Notes: generated by a model not told the origin, from the sequence alone. Counted from the stretch's first letter, positions 1 through 8,355 are shown. The stretch is 39,461 bases of DNA from Parcubacteria group bacterium LiPW_41 (GCA_007375535.1 VMEM01000001.1:1-39461), one strand, 5' to 3'. Program-made: numbers and translations.

Positions 1-407
1 TTCACGTTCTGCCCTCCTGGACCACCCGCACGACAAAATGTTACCTCTAAATCTCCATCACGAACCTCAACCGCTTTCGCTTCAACAATTGGAAGCACCG
101 CAACTGACGCAGTAGAAGTGTGAATTCTTCCCTGCCTTTCTGTTGATGGAACGCGTTGTACTCGATGCACTCCTGATTCGTTTTTAAATGCTTCATATGC
201 TCCTTGCCCTTTAATTTCGGCAACGAGTGTTTTATATCCTTTTGCGCCTGATTCTGATGCATCAACAATAGAAAAATTCCATCCTTTTTTAAGGGCATAT
301 TTTTGATACATACGCACCAAGTCACCAGCAAATAATGATGCCTCGTCTCCCCCCGCTCCCGCACGAACCTCCATAACTATTTTATTTACATTTTGTACAT
401 CAGCCAT
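1..407 (-). CDS. prfA: Peptide chain release factor 1-like protein, N-terminal domain absent (partial, 3' end off window)
   Basis: Reading leftwards from an ATG at 407, 135 residues are visible before the window edge. They begin MADVQNVNKIVMEVRAGAGG and match the PCRF core of class I release factors. Around residues 80-100 there is the RF1-type anticodon tripeptide region, RVPSTERQGRIHTST, with PST where RF1 proteins carry PxT and RF2 carries SPF. The catalytic GGQ loop (AGGPGGQNVN) is the last thing seen. The protein should therefore read UAA/UAG and trigger peptide hydrolysis on the ribosome. Oddly, it starts about where domain 2 begins in ordinary RF1: the roughly 100-residue helical domain 1 is missing, and an in-frame TAG lies 12 nt before the ATG, so no longer in-frame start exists. 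The upstream DNA belongs to the divergent Nudix gene. The family is sure; the reason for the short form is not. Confidence 0.88.
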   Translation of the reverse strand, partial: MADVQNVNKIVMEVRAGAGGDEASLFAGDLVRMYQKYALKKGWNFSIVDASESGAKGYKTLVAEIKGQGAYEAFKNESGVHRVQRVPSTERQGRIHTSTASVAVLPIVEAKAVEVRDGDLEVTFCRAGGPGGQNV

Positions 408-465
408 ATCGTTCTTAATCTACCAACAAAACAACTTATAGACAAGCTTTAAATATATTTGATGT

Positions 466-471
466 TATAAT
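466..471 (+). promoter_or_regulatory. -10 box of a leaderless promoter (Nudix gene)
   Basis: TATAAT lies so that the predicted transcription start (12 nt after its first T) is position 478, the A of the ATG. No convincing -35 hexamer and no Shine-Dalgarno sequence are present. Confidence 0.7.
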
Positions 472-477
472 TTGTTC

Positions 478-909
478 ATGTCAGATCGCCCAACATTTCC
501 TATAGGAATAAACATTTTTGTTATTAGAGACGGGAAATTGTTATTCGGTAAACGCAAAGGCAGCGGCGGTGAAGGTATGTGGGGTCTCCCTGGCGGACAC
601 TTGGAGATGAAAGAAAATATGATTGATGCTGCTGCTCGAGAGCTCAAAGAAGAAACCTCTCTCGAATGTACAAATTTTTCATTTACTAATATTGTGAATG
701 ACAACGGCCCCGACAATGTGCGTCACTATATTCAAGTAGGGTTTATTGCTGAAAACTTTTCTGGTGAGGTTAAGATCATGGAACCGGAATATTGTTCCGA
801 ATGGCGCTGGTTTCCGCTCAATTCACTTCCAGAAAATATATTTTTTGCCCACACAAAACAAATAGAATTATTTATTAAGAAACAACAATTTGGAGATAAT
901 GCATCTTAA
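478..909 (+). CDS. Nudix hydrolase (MutT-like)
   Basis: A 143-residue protein with a clear Nudix box near residues 35-57: GGHLEMKENMIDAAAREL followed by KEETSL, which fits the pattern Gx5Ex7REUxEExGU except at the final glycine. It would hydrolyse a nucleoside diphosphate linked to another moiety, using Mg2+ held by the box glutamates. The substrate cannot be read from sequence; GFAEN- and WRWF-like strands downstream of the box are typical of dNTP or NDP-sugar sanitising members. The frame is open from a TTG at 472, but I chose the ATG at 478 because the TATAAT at 466-471 puts transcription start exactly there. It is transcribed divergently from the release-factor gene and ends at a hairpin terminator shared with the convergent membrane-protein genes. 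Confidence 0.85.
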   Translation: MSDRPTFPIGINIFVIRDGKLLFGKRKGSGGEGMWGLPGGHLEMKENMIDAAARELKEETSLECTNFSFTNIVNDNGPDNVRHYIQVGFIAENFSGEVKIMEPEYCSEWRWFPLNSLPENIFFAHTKQIELFIKKQQFGDNAS

Positions 910-918
910 AAAATAAAA

Positions 919-938
919 ACTCCCGCAATAGCGGGAGT
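919..938. terminator. Bidirectional hairpin terminator
   Basis: ACTCCCGC-AATA-GCGGGAGT is an 8-bp perfect stem between the convergent Nudix gene and the membrane-protein pair. An A-run precedes it (good for the minus strand) and an AT-rich tail follows it. Confidence 0.75.
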
Positions 939-944
939 AATATA

Positions 945-1286
945 TTAAGATCTTAAGACTAAACACACGACATACATCATAAGTGTACCTGGAACTGCAA
1001 AGAACATTCCACCAAATGTTAGAATCATAAAAAATCTAAAGAAAATTTTCCTTTTTTGTCTAACGAGAAAGTAAGACAAAGAAAGAAGGCTTCCTAAAAA
1101 AATCAATGAAATACCACCAAGTAATGTAGTTGAAGGAAGTGATCCAAAGCTCAACATGTCATAATTCTTGAGATTCAAAGCATATAACGTTCCCCCAAGT
1201 ACAAAACAGCAGAATAAAATAAGAAGATGATATACGTAAAAAACTTTTTTATCTAGACCTTCCTGTCCCCAAAAACCATATTTCAT
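945..1286 (-). CDS. Small polytopic membrane protein, unknown function
   Basis: 113 residues with three strongly hydrophobic segments (about residues 18-38, 50-73 and 84-108) separated by short loops, one of them basic (VRQKRKIFF). No signal peptide or recognised motif. Its start overlaps the stop of the upstream gene by 4 nt (ATGA arrangement), so the two are probably translationally coupled and work together. I do not recognise the family. Confidence 0.6.
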   Translation of the reverse strand: MKYGFWGQEGLDKKVFYVYHLLILFCCFVLGGTLYALNLKNYDMLSFGSLPSTTLLGGISLIFLGSLLSLSYFLVRQKRKIFFRFFMILTFGGMFFAVPGTLMMYVVCLVLRS

Positions 1287-1741
1287 TTCTCACCCCCTCT
1301 CTTTTTTTTCGCTTCCATTTCATCTTCAAGTACCTTTTTTATTTTTTGTGTTTCTTCAAGAAGAATCCCCCGCTTTGCATATTCGTATTCAAACGTTCCC
1401 TTCTTAAACAAAAAACTCTTTGCAATAATTAGGTCTTGCTTCGAAAAATCAAAGAGTCCTTGAGGAGAATAAACACCGACACTGTCAGTGTTCGCCGAAT
1501 CAACCAAAACAAAAGATTCTTCAATAAATAGAAGATCATTTTTTTCAATCTTTCCAATCGAGGAACTATCCAATCTTATCCATTGAATTCCGCCCTTTTC
1601 TATATCCTTCATTTCGCTTTTTATCTCTTTCTCCAAATCACACGCCTGCTGGTATGGTGTTTTGTATGTTAGAAATAAATACAAAAATCCGAAAACAATC
1701 GCACCAAGAATTAACCAAGTGACATTATTTTTTGAATTCAT
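1283..1741 (-). CDS. Membrane-anchored protein of unknown function
   Basis: 152 residues: one N-terminal transmembrane segment (about residues 9-25, WLILGAIVFGFLYLFLTY), then a soluble part with a strand-rich middle (IQWIRLDSSSIG, SFVLVDSANTDSVGVY) and a highly charged C-terminal helix ending EAKKKRGGEK. It probably projects from the membrane. Unlike many genes here it has an ordinary leader: a -10-like TATAGT lies about 40 nt upstream and a strong Shine-Dalgarno sequence (AAGGAGAG) ends 4 nt before the ATG. It forms a two-gene unit with the next membrane protein (4-nt overlap). Family not recognised. Confidence 0.6.
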   Translation of the reverse strand: MNSKNNVTWLILGAIVFGFLYLFLTYKTPYQQACDLEKEIKSEMKDIEKGGIQWIRLDSSSIGKIEKNDLLFIEESFVLVDSANTDSVGVYSPQGLFDFSKQDLIIAKSFLFKKGTFEYEYAKRGILLEETQKIKKVLEDEMEAKKKRGGEK

Positions 1742-1827
1742 TTTCTCTCCTTTTTAAGTTGTGAATGATGAAACTATAATAAACCAAATCTTTGATTTAG
1801 TCAATTTATATGCTGTTTTTTGAGACA

Positions 1828-3072
1828 CTACAACACCTCTTCAATGCGAAGTAGCTGGTTATATTTTGCAACACGTTCACTACGCGAAAGCGATCCTGTT
1901 TTTATGAAGTCAGCTCCAATTCCTACCGCAAGATCCGCAATAGTTGTATCCTCTGTTTCCCCAGAACGATGAGAAATAATAATTTTATATCCAGCATCCC
2001 GCGCGACACGAATTGTTTCAAATGTCTCAGTAACTGTTCCGATCTGATTCAATTTTATAAGTATTGCATTTGCTACTTTCTTTTCTATTCCTCTTTTTAA
2101 ACGCTTCTCGTTGGTGACAAATAAATCATCTCCAACAATTTGTATCTCTTGCCCCATCTTCTTTGTAAATGCCTCATACCCATCCCAATCATCTTCTGCA
2201 AGTCCATCTTCAATTGAAATAAGTGGATACTTCTTTTTCCATTCTGAATAAAGTTCAATTAACTCTGCGCTCGTAAACGATTTCTTTTCAGAATCAAACG
2301 TATAAATAGTATTTGAGAATAATTCAGACGCCGCAACATCGATTGCAAGTGAAACATCTTTTCCTGAAACGTAACCCGCGCGCTCAATCGCTAAAACAAG
2401 AAGTCGCAATGCCTCTTCATTTGAAGGAAGTGAGACCGAGAATCCCCCCTCGTCTCCCACAGCAGTTGAAAACCCCTTTTCTGCAAGAATTGATTTTAAT
2501 GCATAAAATATTTCTGATCCGCAACGCAACGATTCTCTGTATGTACGAATTCCATTTGGAACAATCATAAATTCCTGTATATCAGTTGATTGCATCGAAT
2601 GCTTTCCTCCATTCAACACATTCATCATTGGAATTGGCATTTTCTTCTCGCTATAAAATGGTGCAATCTCATTAAAGTATTCAAATAATGGAATTCCATG
2701 TGCAAGTGCCGAAGCATGAGCAAACGCAAGAGAAACACCAAGAATGGCATTTGCACCCAATCGTTCTTTTTGTTCGGTACCATCAAGCGCACATAATGTT
2801 TTATCAAGTGTCCCCTGGTTCCATTCTCTTCCTACGAGTGCAAGTCGTAACTCACTATTGATGGAATGAATGCAATTCAAAACCCCCTTTCCGTTATATC
2901 GCTTATTATCTCCGTCTCTCAATTCATGCGCCTCGTAACTTCCTGTTGATGCTCCAGAAGGAACGGAAGCCCTCCCAATAAATCCACCACTGATTGTTAG
3001 TTCAACTTCAACTGTTGGAACGCCACGCGAATCAAGTATTTCACGCGCATACATCTTCTCAATAGTCCGCAT
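1828..3072 (-). CDS. eno: Enolase (phosphopyruvate hydratase)
   Basis: 414 residues, usual length for enolase, which converts 2-phosphoglycerate to phosphoenolpyruvate in glycolysis. Visible landmarks: N-terminal EILDSRGVPTVEVEL and the mobile SVPSGASTGSYEA loop; DIQEFMIVP and GDEGGFS carrying catalytic glutamates; metal ligands in LAIDVAASE, SIEDGLAEDDW and GDDLFVTN; the catalytic Lys in NAILIKLNQIGT; the His in ISHRSGETED; and the last Lys in DFIKTGSLSRSER. All key residues are present, so it should be active. The frame is open further upstream to 3102, but the start at 3072 (MRTIEK) is preferred: the TATAAT box at 3094-3099 predicts transcription from about 3087, and GGAG lies 6 nt before this ATG. 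It is divergent from recG. Confidence 0.95.
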   Translation of the reverse strand: MRTIEKMYAREILDSRGVPTVEVELTISGGFIGRASVPSGASTGSYEAHELRDGDNKRYNGKGVLNCIHSINSELRLALVGREWNQGTLDKTLCALDGTEQKERLGANAILGVSLAFAHASALAHGIPLFEYFNEIAPFYSEKKMPIPMMNVLNGGKHSMQSTDIQEFMIVPNGIRTYRESLRCGSEIFYALKSILAEKGFSTAVGDEGGFSVSLPSNEEALRLLVLAIERAGYVSGKDVSLAIDVAASELFSNTIYTFDSEKKSFTSAELIELYSEWKKKYPLISIEDGLAEDDWDGYEAFTKKMGQEIQIVGDDLFVTNEKRLKRGIEKKVANAILIKLNQIGTVTETFETIRVARDAGYKIIISHRSGETEDTTIADLAVGIGADFIKTGSLSRSERVAKYNQLLRIEEVL

Positions 3073-3093
3073 CGTTATCTCCATAATAAATAT

Positions 3094-3099
3094 ATTATA
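3094..3099 (-). promoter_or_regulatory. -10 box of the enolase promoter, short leader with Shine-Dalgarno
   Basis: On the minus strand TATAAT is followed by a predicted start at about 3087 and a 15-nt leader containing GGAG before the ATG at 3072. Confidence 0.6.
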
Positions 3100-3139
3100 C
3101 ACGTGAATTACTAATATTTAAAAAGGTCGAAAAAAGAAG

Positions 3140-3145
3140 TATAAT
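3140..3145 (+). promoter_or_regulatory. -10 box of the near-leaderless recG promoter
   Basis: TATAAT directly abuts an upstream ATG at 3146, which therefore lies before the predicted transcription start (about 3152). The first usable ATG is at 3155, giving a 3-nt leader. Confidence 0.6.
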
Positions 3146-3154
3146 ATGCGCGAT

Positions 3155-5278
3155 ATGACCTCAAGAAGTAAAAACTTGTCTGACATCCGAGGCATACAAA
3201 CACGTTTTCTTCCAAAGCTAAAAAAACTAGGAATAGAAACAGTAAAAGATTTACTTCTCTATATTCCAATCCGATATGAAGATTTTTCAAAAATTTACAC
3301 CATTGAAGATCTCATTCCAAATCAGGAAGCAACTATAACAGCGGAGGTGCTTTCAATCCAATCACGCAACACGTGGAAAAGAAATTTGTATTTAGTTGAA
3401 GCAGAGCTTCAAGATACCACCGGCACCATTCGAGCAACGTGGTTCAATCAGCCATACATAAAAAATATCTTAGCCCCAGGCCGTCGTGCCAATTTTGCGG
3501 GGAAAGTAACTCAATCAAAGAAGACAGGAGAAATATATCTATCAAATCCCACCTATGAACTTGTAAGTGAACACATGAATCACGAGACAAGGCACACTGG
3601 ACGCATTATCCCTATCTATAAAGAAACAAAAGGCCTCACTTCAAAAGGCATCCGCTTTCTCATCCAGCCAGCACTCAAAGAAGAAATTGATATTCCTGAT
3701 ATTATTCCAAACTCAATACAAAAAACACTTGAGCTTCCCGACGTCCAAACTGCAATACAAACAGTTCACTTCCCAGACACAATCGAGGACGCACTTTCTG
3801 CAAAACGTCGCTTTGCATTTGAAGATTTGTTTTTACTCCAAATCGTAACACTAAGAGAACGAATGAAAATTGCCGCAAAAAAGGCACACTCAATTCAAAC
3901 CGATATTTCTTTTATTAAATCTCTTCTTGAAACACTTCCCTTTGAACTTACTGAATCACAAAAACGATCATTGTGGGAAATCATTAAAGATATAGAACGC
4001 GAATTCCCAATGAATCGACTTCTCGAGGGAGATGTTGGTTCGGGAAAAACAGTTATCGCGGGAATTGCAGCACTTGCAACATCTAAATCAGGATTTCAGT
4101 CCGTGCTTATGGCACCAACCGAAATTCTCGCCCAGCAACATTACCGAACACTCACAACACTTTTCAAAGAACAGGAGGTAAACATTCTTTTGCTCACAGG
4201 AAGCGAAGCGCGTATGCGATATGATTCAGATCTTGAATCTATACTCACAAAATCTGAAGCAAAAAAAGCAATTGAAAATGGATCGGCATCAATTATTATC
4301 GGCACACATGCACTTATCCAAAAAGGAATAACATTCAAACACCTCGCACTCGTCATTGTTGATGAGCAACACAGATTTGGGGTTGAACAACGAGCAACAC
4401 TTGAACGTGAAAAAACATTTGCGCCACATTTTCTTTCAATGACCGCAACACCAATCCCCCGAACGCTCTCACTCACCTTGTTTGGAGATTTGGATATCTC
4501 GCTCATTACCGAACTCCCAAAAAATAGGAAACCAATTATTACAAAAGCAATTCCAGACACAGAGCGAACAACCGCATACAATCAAATTCGAGCAGAAATA
4601 AAAAAAGGAAGACAAGCATTCGTTATCTGCCCTCGCATCAAACCAACTGAAACTGAAGGACCACTCTCTGCGCGTGAAGAGCAAATGCTCTCCATAAAAA
4701 CGGTAACGGAAGAATATGAAAAACTCTCAAAACACGTTTTCAAAGAGTTCGCCGTAGGAATGGTACACGGGAAACTCACACCAAAAGAAAAAGAACAGAT
4801 AATGAAATCATTTGCAAAAAATGAGATACAAATTCTTATTGCAACTTCAGTGGTTGAGGTGGGTGTCGACATTCCTAATGCAACCATAATGATGATTGAG
4901 GGGGCCGATCGATTTGGACTTGCACAACTTCACCAATTTAGGGGACGAGTAGGACGAGCAGAACATCAGTCATATTGTTTTCTATTTTCTCAAGGAAATT
5001 CCGACGCAACAAAAAAACGATTAAAAGCAATAGTCGAGGCAAAAAATGGATTTGAACTTGCAGAATATGATCTTCGTCTACGTGGACCTGGAGAATTTTT
5101 GGGAACCTCACAAACAGGAATGCCTGACATTGCAATGAAAGCAATTCAAAATCCAGACCTAGTAAAAGAGGCCCGAACACTCGCATACAAAACACTTAAA
5201 TCAAACCCAACACTCTCCGAAAATTCAGCACTAAAAGAACGCCTCATTCAATTTGAAAAAGAAATCCACTTTGAATAA
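3155..5278 (+). CDS. recG: ATP-dependent DNA helicase RecG
   Basis: 707 residues, normal for RecG, which remodels stalled forks and branched DNA. The N-terminal third carries the helix-hairpin-helix-like start (IRGIQTRFLPKLKKLGIETV) and the OB-fold wedge domain (TITAEVLSIQSRN to about residue 150). Then come the helicase motifs: Walker A GDVGSGKTV, motif Ib-like MAPTEILAQQH, DEQH box (IVDEQHRFGVEQR), motif III ATPIPRTLS, motif V SVVEVGVDIPNA and motif VI QLHQFRGRVGRAE, and the RecG C-terminal signature LRGPGEFLGTSQ-G-PD. All motifs are intact. I chose the ATG at 3155 rather than 3146 because the -10 box ends at 3145. It ends at a palindromic terminator shared with pheT. Confidence 0.95.
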   Translation: MTSRSKNLSDIRGIQTRFLPKLKKLGIETVKDLLLYIPIRYEDFSKIYTIEDLIPNQEATITAEVLSIQSRNTWKRNLYLVEAELQDTTGTIRATWFNQPYIKNILAPGRRANFAGKVTQSKKTGEIYLSNPTYELVSEHMNHETRHTGRIIPIYKETKGLTSKGIRFLIQPALKEEIDIPDIIPNSIQKTLELPDVQTAIQTVHFPDTIEDALSAKRRFAFEDLFLLQIVTLRERMKIAAKKAHSIQTDISFIKSLLETLPFELTESQKRSLWEIIKDIEREFPMNRLLEGDVGSGKTVIAGIAALATSKSGFQSVLMAPTEILAQQHYRTLTTLFKEQEVNILLLTGSEARMRYDSDLESILTKSEAKKAIENGSASIIIGTHALIQKGITFKHLALVIVDEQHRFGVEQRATLEREKTFAPHFLSMTATPIPRTLSLTLFGDLDISLITELPKNRKPIITKAIPDTERTTAYNQIRAEIKKGRQAFVICPRIKPTETEGPLSAREEQMLSIKTVTEEYEKLSKHVFKEFAVGMVHGKLTPKEKEQIMKSFAKNEIQILIATSVVEVGVDIPNATIMMIEGADRFGLAQLHQFRGRVGRAEHQSYCFLFSQGNSDATKKRLKAIVEAKNGFELAEYDLRLRGPGEFLGTSQTGMPDIAMKAIQNPDLVKEARTLAYKTLKSNPTLSENSALKERLIQFEKEIHFE

Positions 5279-5280
5279 AT

Positions 5281-5304
5281 CCCGCTAGTCCATGGACTAG
5301 CGGG
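5281..5304. terminator. Perfect palindromic bidirectional terminator (recG / pheT)
   Basis: CCCGCTAGTCCA followed by its exact reverse complement, with A- and T-rich flanks (GGATTTTATT on the right). It sits between convergent gene ends and belongs to a family of near-identical hairpins seen also near 22621, 24401, 28095 and 35538. Confidence 0.85.
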
Positions 5305-5310
5305 ATTTTA

Positions 5311-7281
5311 TTATCTCATCTTTACTCCAAATCGTTTCTGTAAAATCTGAATTATTTCTTTCATTATCTCATCAACTTCTTCCCCTTTTAAGGTTCTCTC
5401 CTCTGACTGAAAAATAATTCGAAGTGTTATGCTCTGCAAGTTAGCCCACTTTTCATCAACATATTCATCAAGTAAATCAACATCTTTTATAAGTGAGTTC
5501 GAAAGGATTATCTCTTCGATAAGCTCTCCAATGCGGACATCAAGATTGGTGAACATCGAGACATCCCGAACTACCGATGGAAACTTTTCAATCTCTCTAT
5601 ATCCAAACGATCCCCCTTGTACAGAAAGAAGTGCATTTAAATCTAACTCAATAAATGATACGTTCGATCGATTAAAACCAAGGAACCCAATTATCTTTTT
5701 CCCCGATTCAATTTGCAACGCTTTCTCAAAAAAGAATGTTTGTGATTTTGATTTAACTTCAGCCATTTTAAAATCAGAAATACCCATTCCTTTTAATATA
5801 AAATCTGTAATTCCTTTTATTTCAGAGAATGTTTCTCCATTCTTTCTTCCAATAACAATTCCTGCGTGAAGAGATTCAGAATACTCACCCTTCTCTGTTT
5901 TTATAAATACATCCCCAACTTCAAACGCGCGAACTTCATCATAAAATCTAAAATTATCTTCAACATTTTTTGAGAGTCCTAACAATAACGATGGACGAAG
6001 ATATTGTGACTCTGCGCTTGGTGGATTTATAAGTGAAATTGCCTCACCTTGATACGTAAGCCCAAGCTCAAGCACATCACGAGAAATAAACGAGTGATTG
6101 TACACCTCATTACACCCAAACGCCCGCAATATCCCACGAATTTTTTCTTTTGCGATAACACTCTGATTTTCTTCTGGAGAAAGTAGAGATGTCCTTGGAG
6201 CCACTACAGGAATATTTTGGTACCCGACAATACGAGCGACCTCCTCCGCTAAATCCTCTGGAGTCTCAATATCAGTGCGAAGTGCTGGAACTTCCCATAA
6301 ATTCTTTTTTGTATTTTTAAATCCAAGTCGAACCAAACATGTTGCCGCCTCTTTTTCTGAGAGCTTCGTTCCAAGTAACTCATTACATTTTGAAATATCA
6401 AATGCAAGAATTTTCTTCTGAATTTTATGCGTAAGAGAGTCAAATCTATCCCCTACTTTTGCTTTTGCGATTTCCTTCAATAAAAATGCGGCACGTGAAA
6501 GTGCAATTGCAGGTAGTTCAATGCTAAGTGTATGAACAAATCGTTGTGATGCATCTGTCGAAAGATTTATTTTTTTTGTTGTTTTATAAATTGATACTGG
6601 GTTGAAATTCGCTGCTTCTACAATAATCCTTCGGGTATTTGAAGAAACCTCACACCCAATACCACCTTTTATTCCTGCAATAACAAGAGGTTTCTCACTA
6701 TCAGCAATGAGTCCAATTGATGGATCGAGTGAATAACGAATCGCATCAAGAGAAACCAATTCTTCTCCCTTCTTTGCGCTACGTATGTTGATAACGGGTT
6801 TTTTCTTCGGAGACAGAAGATCATAATCAAACGCATGCATTGGTTGCCCCGTTTCCATCATTACATAGTTCATTACATCAACCACATTATTTATTGGGCG
6901 CATTCCTGCAGAAACAAGTGCATCTTTGAGCCATTTTGGTGATTCCTTAATCATCAACTCATCAAAATATTGCGCACAGTAGCGAGGACAAAATTCTTTG
7001 TTTTCAGCTCTCACACTAAATTGCTTTGGTGTTTTTGTAACTTTTGATTCAAGAAGTTTAACTTCTTTTACTTTTTTTGAATTCAAAATCGCAGAAAGTT
7101 CTTTTGCAATTCCAATGTAGGAACCCGCATCAGAATATCGATTTGGTGGAAGCTTTACCTCAATAAGCGCTCCCCCAGCATCTTCTGCTTCAAACGCATA
7201 CATCGAAAGTAAATCAATAACCTGTGATTTAGTTTTGATTTCTGGCAAAAAAGTTTTTAGAACTGGAAATGAAAGTTTCAT
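5311..7281 (-). CDS. pheT: Phenylalanine-tRNA ligase beta subunit, compact form without OB insert
   Basis: 656 residues; with PheS it forms the heterotetramer that charges tRNA-Phe. In order: B1 start (LSFPVLKTFLPE, SMYAFEAEDAGG), then directly the LPPNRYSDAGSYIGIAKELS segment; the B3/B4 editing domain (EFCPRYCAQYFDEL, GMRPINNVVDVMNYVM, GQPMHAFDYDLL); the B5 domain (AFDISKCNELLGTKLSEKEA); the catalytic-like core; and the C-terminal ferredoxin-fold anticodon-binding domain (EKFPSVVRDVSMF to the end). The usual EMAPII-like tRNA-binding OB domain, about 110 residues inserted near residue 40 in long PheT proteins, is absent. Stop of pheS lies 5 nt upstream, so the two are co-transcribed. Confidence 0.93.
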   Translation of the reverse strand: MKLSFPVLKTFLPEIKTKSQVIDLLSMYAFEAEDAGGALIEVKLPPNRYSDAGSYIGIAKELSAILNSKKVKEVKLLESKVTKTPKQFSVRAENKEFCPRYCAQYFDELMIKESPKWLKDALVSAGMRPINNVVDVMNYVMMETGQPMHAFDYDLLSPKKKPVINIRSAKKGEELVSLDAIRYSLDPSIGLIADSEKPLVIAGIKGGIGCEVSSNTRRIIVEAANFNPVSIYKTTKKINLSTDASQRFVHTLSIELPAIALSRAAFLLKEIAKAKVGDRFDSLTHKIQKKILAFDISKCNELLGTKLSEKEAATCLVRLGFKNTKKNLWEVPALRTDIETPEDLAEEVARIVGYQNIPVVAPRTSLLSPEENQSVIAKEKIRGILRAFGCNEVYNHSFISRDVLELGLTYQGEAISLINPPSAESQYLRPSLLLGLSKNVEDNFRFYDEVRAFEVGDVFIKTEKGEYSESLHAGIVIGRKNGETFSEIKGITDFILKGMGISDFKMAEVKSKSQTFFFEKALQIESGKKIIGFLGFNRSNVSFIELDLNALLSVQGGSFGYREIEKFPSVVRDVSMFTNLDVRIGELIEEIILSNSLIKDVDLLDEYVDEKWANLQSITLRIIFQSEERTLKGEEVDEIMKEIIQILQKRFGVKMR

Positions 7282-7286
7282 ATATA

Positions 7287-8276
7287 TTATCTGAAATTTT
7301 TTGTAAATCGGACGTCACCTGAATAAAACAATCGAATATCGGGAACTCCATACTTTATCATCGCAAGACGATCAAGCCCCATACCAAATGCAAATCCCTG
7401 AACTTGGGTATGATTGTATTTCACCCCATCAAATACATTTCGGTGTACCATTCCAGCACCCATAACTTCCAACCACTTCCCCCCCTTAAGACGAATGTCT
7501 ACCTCAATTCCTGGTTCAACAAACGGGAAATAACTTGGACGATAACGAAATTCAATTTTTTGTTTAAAGAATTTTTTGAAAAATGTCTCAATGATAAATT
7601 TTAAATTCGCGAGCGTAATATCTGGACCAACCATCAATCCCTCAATTTGATAGAAATTTATCTCATGTGAAGCATCAGTTGCTTCATATCGAAAACAGCG
7701 TCCAGGAACAATAATTTGAAATGGCGGGTTGTGTGATTCCATATAACGCGCTTGCACAGGACTTGTGTGTGTCCGCATAAGCAATCCATTTGTCCCTTCT
7801 TTTTTCACCCATAACGTATCCCACATATCTCGCGCAGAATGTCCCGCAGGAATATTCAATTTATCAAAATTATATGTCTCTTTCTCAAGCTCTGGACCCT
7901 CGACAATAGTAAAGTTCAATGACGAAAATATAGTTCGAACTTCTTTATCTACTTTTGTAAGTGGGTGAAGATGACCAGAAGCAATTCTCTTTCCTGGTTT
8001 TGTTACATCAAATCTATTTTTTTTCTCCTCTTCGCTCCTTTTTATTTTTTCTATCTTTTCTTCAAGTTCGTGTTCAAGAAGTTGGTGCAATTCGTTTGCC
8101 GCTGTTCCAATGGTCCTCTTTTCTTCTACCGACATATCCTTAAGAGACTTTAAAACCTCAATAAGCTTCCCCTCTTTTCGTCCTAAGTATTTTATCCGCA
8201 CTTTCTCACACGCCTCCTGTGTTGATGCTTCTTTTATTTCCTTTATTGCTTCAATTCGTAGTTGTTCAACGCTCAT
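7287..8276 (-). CDS. pheS: Phenylalanine-tRNA ligase alpha subunit
   Basis: 329 residues. The N-terminal ~85 residues form the expected tRNA-binding coiled coil (EAIKEIKEASTQEACEKVRI, HELEEKIEKIKRSEEEKK). The class II catalytic core follows: HLHPLTKV, LMRTHTSPVQARYM, motif 2 GRCFRYEATDASHEINFYQ, ...EVMGAGMVHRNVF, and motif 3 FGMGLDRLAMIKYG. It adenylates phenylalanine and transfers it to tRNA-Phe together with PheT. The frame is open to 8294, but the ATG there overlaps the TATAAT box; transcription should begin about 9 nt before the ATG at 8276, so that start is used. No Shine-Dalgarno sequence is visible. Confidence 0.95.
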   Translation of the reverse strand: MSVEQLRIEAIKEIKEASTQEACEKVRIKYLGRKEGKLIEVLKSLKDMSVEEKRTIGTAANELHQLLEHELEEKIEKIKRSEEEKKNRFDVTKPGKRIASGHLHPLTKVDKEVRTIFSSLNFTIVEGPELEKETYNFDKLNIPAGHSARDMWDTLWVKKEGTNGLLMRTHTSPVQARYMESHNPPFQIIVPGRCFRYEATDASHEINFYQIEGLMVGPDITLANLKFIIETFFKKFFKQKIEFRYRPSYFPFVEPGIEVDIRLKGGKWLEVMGAGMVHRNVFDGVKYNHTQVQGFAFGMGLDRLAMIKYGVPDIRLFYSGDVRFTKNFR

Positions 8277-8326
8277 ATAATCTATTCTTCCCATTATATC
8301 CCGAAATATCGAGAGAGAAAAGTTTC

Positions 8327-8355
8327 TTGCAGAGGTCTATCCATTCTGGTACTAT
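8327..8355 (+). promoter_or_regulatory. tRNA-fMet promoter
   Basis: TTGCAG (8327-8332), a 17-nt spacer and TACTAT (8350-8355). Predicted transcription start falls at 8361-8362, the first base of the tRNA, so little or no 5' trimming would be needed. Confidence 0.65.

Noticed and set aside
472-477. TTG start for the first Nudix gene
   Set aside because: Would add only two residues and lies before the predicted transcription start at 478.
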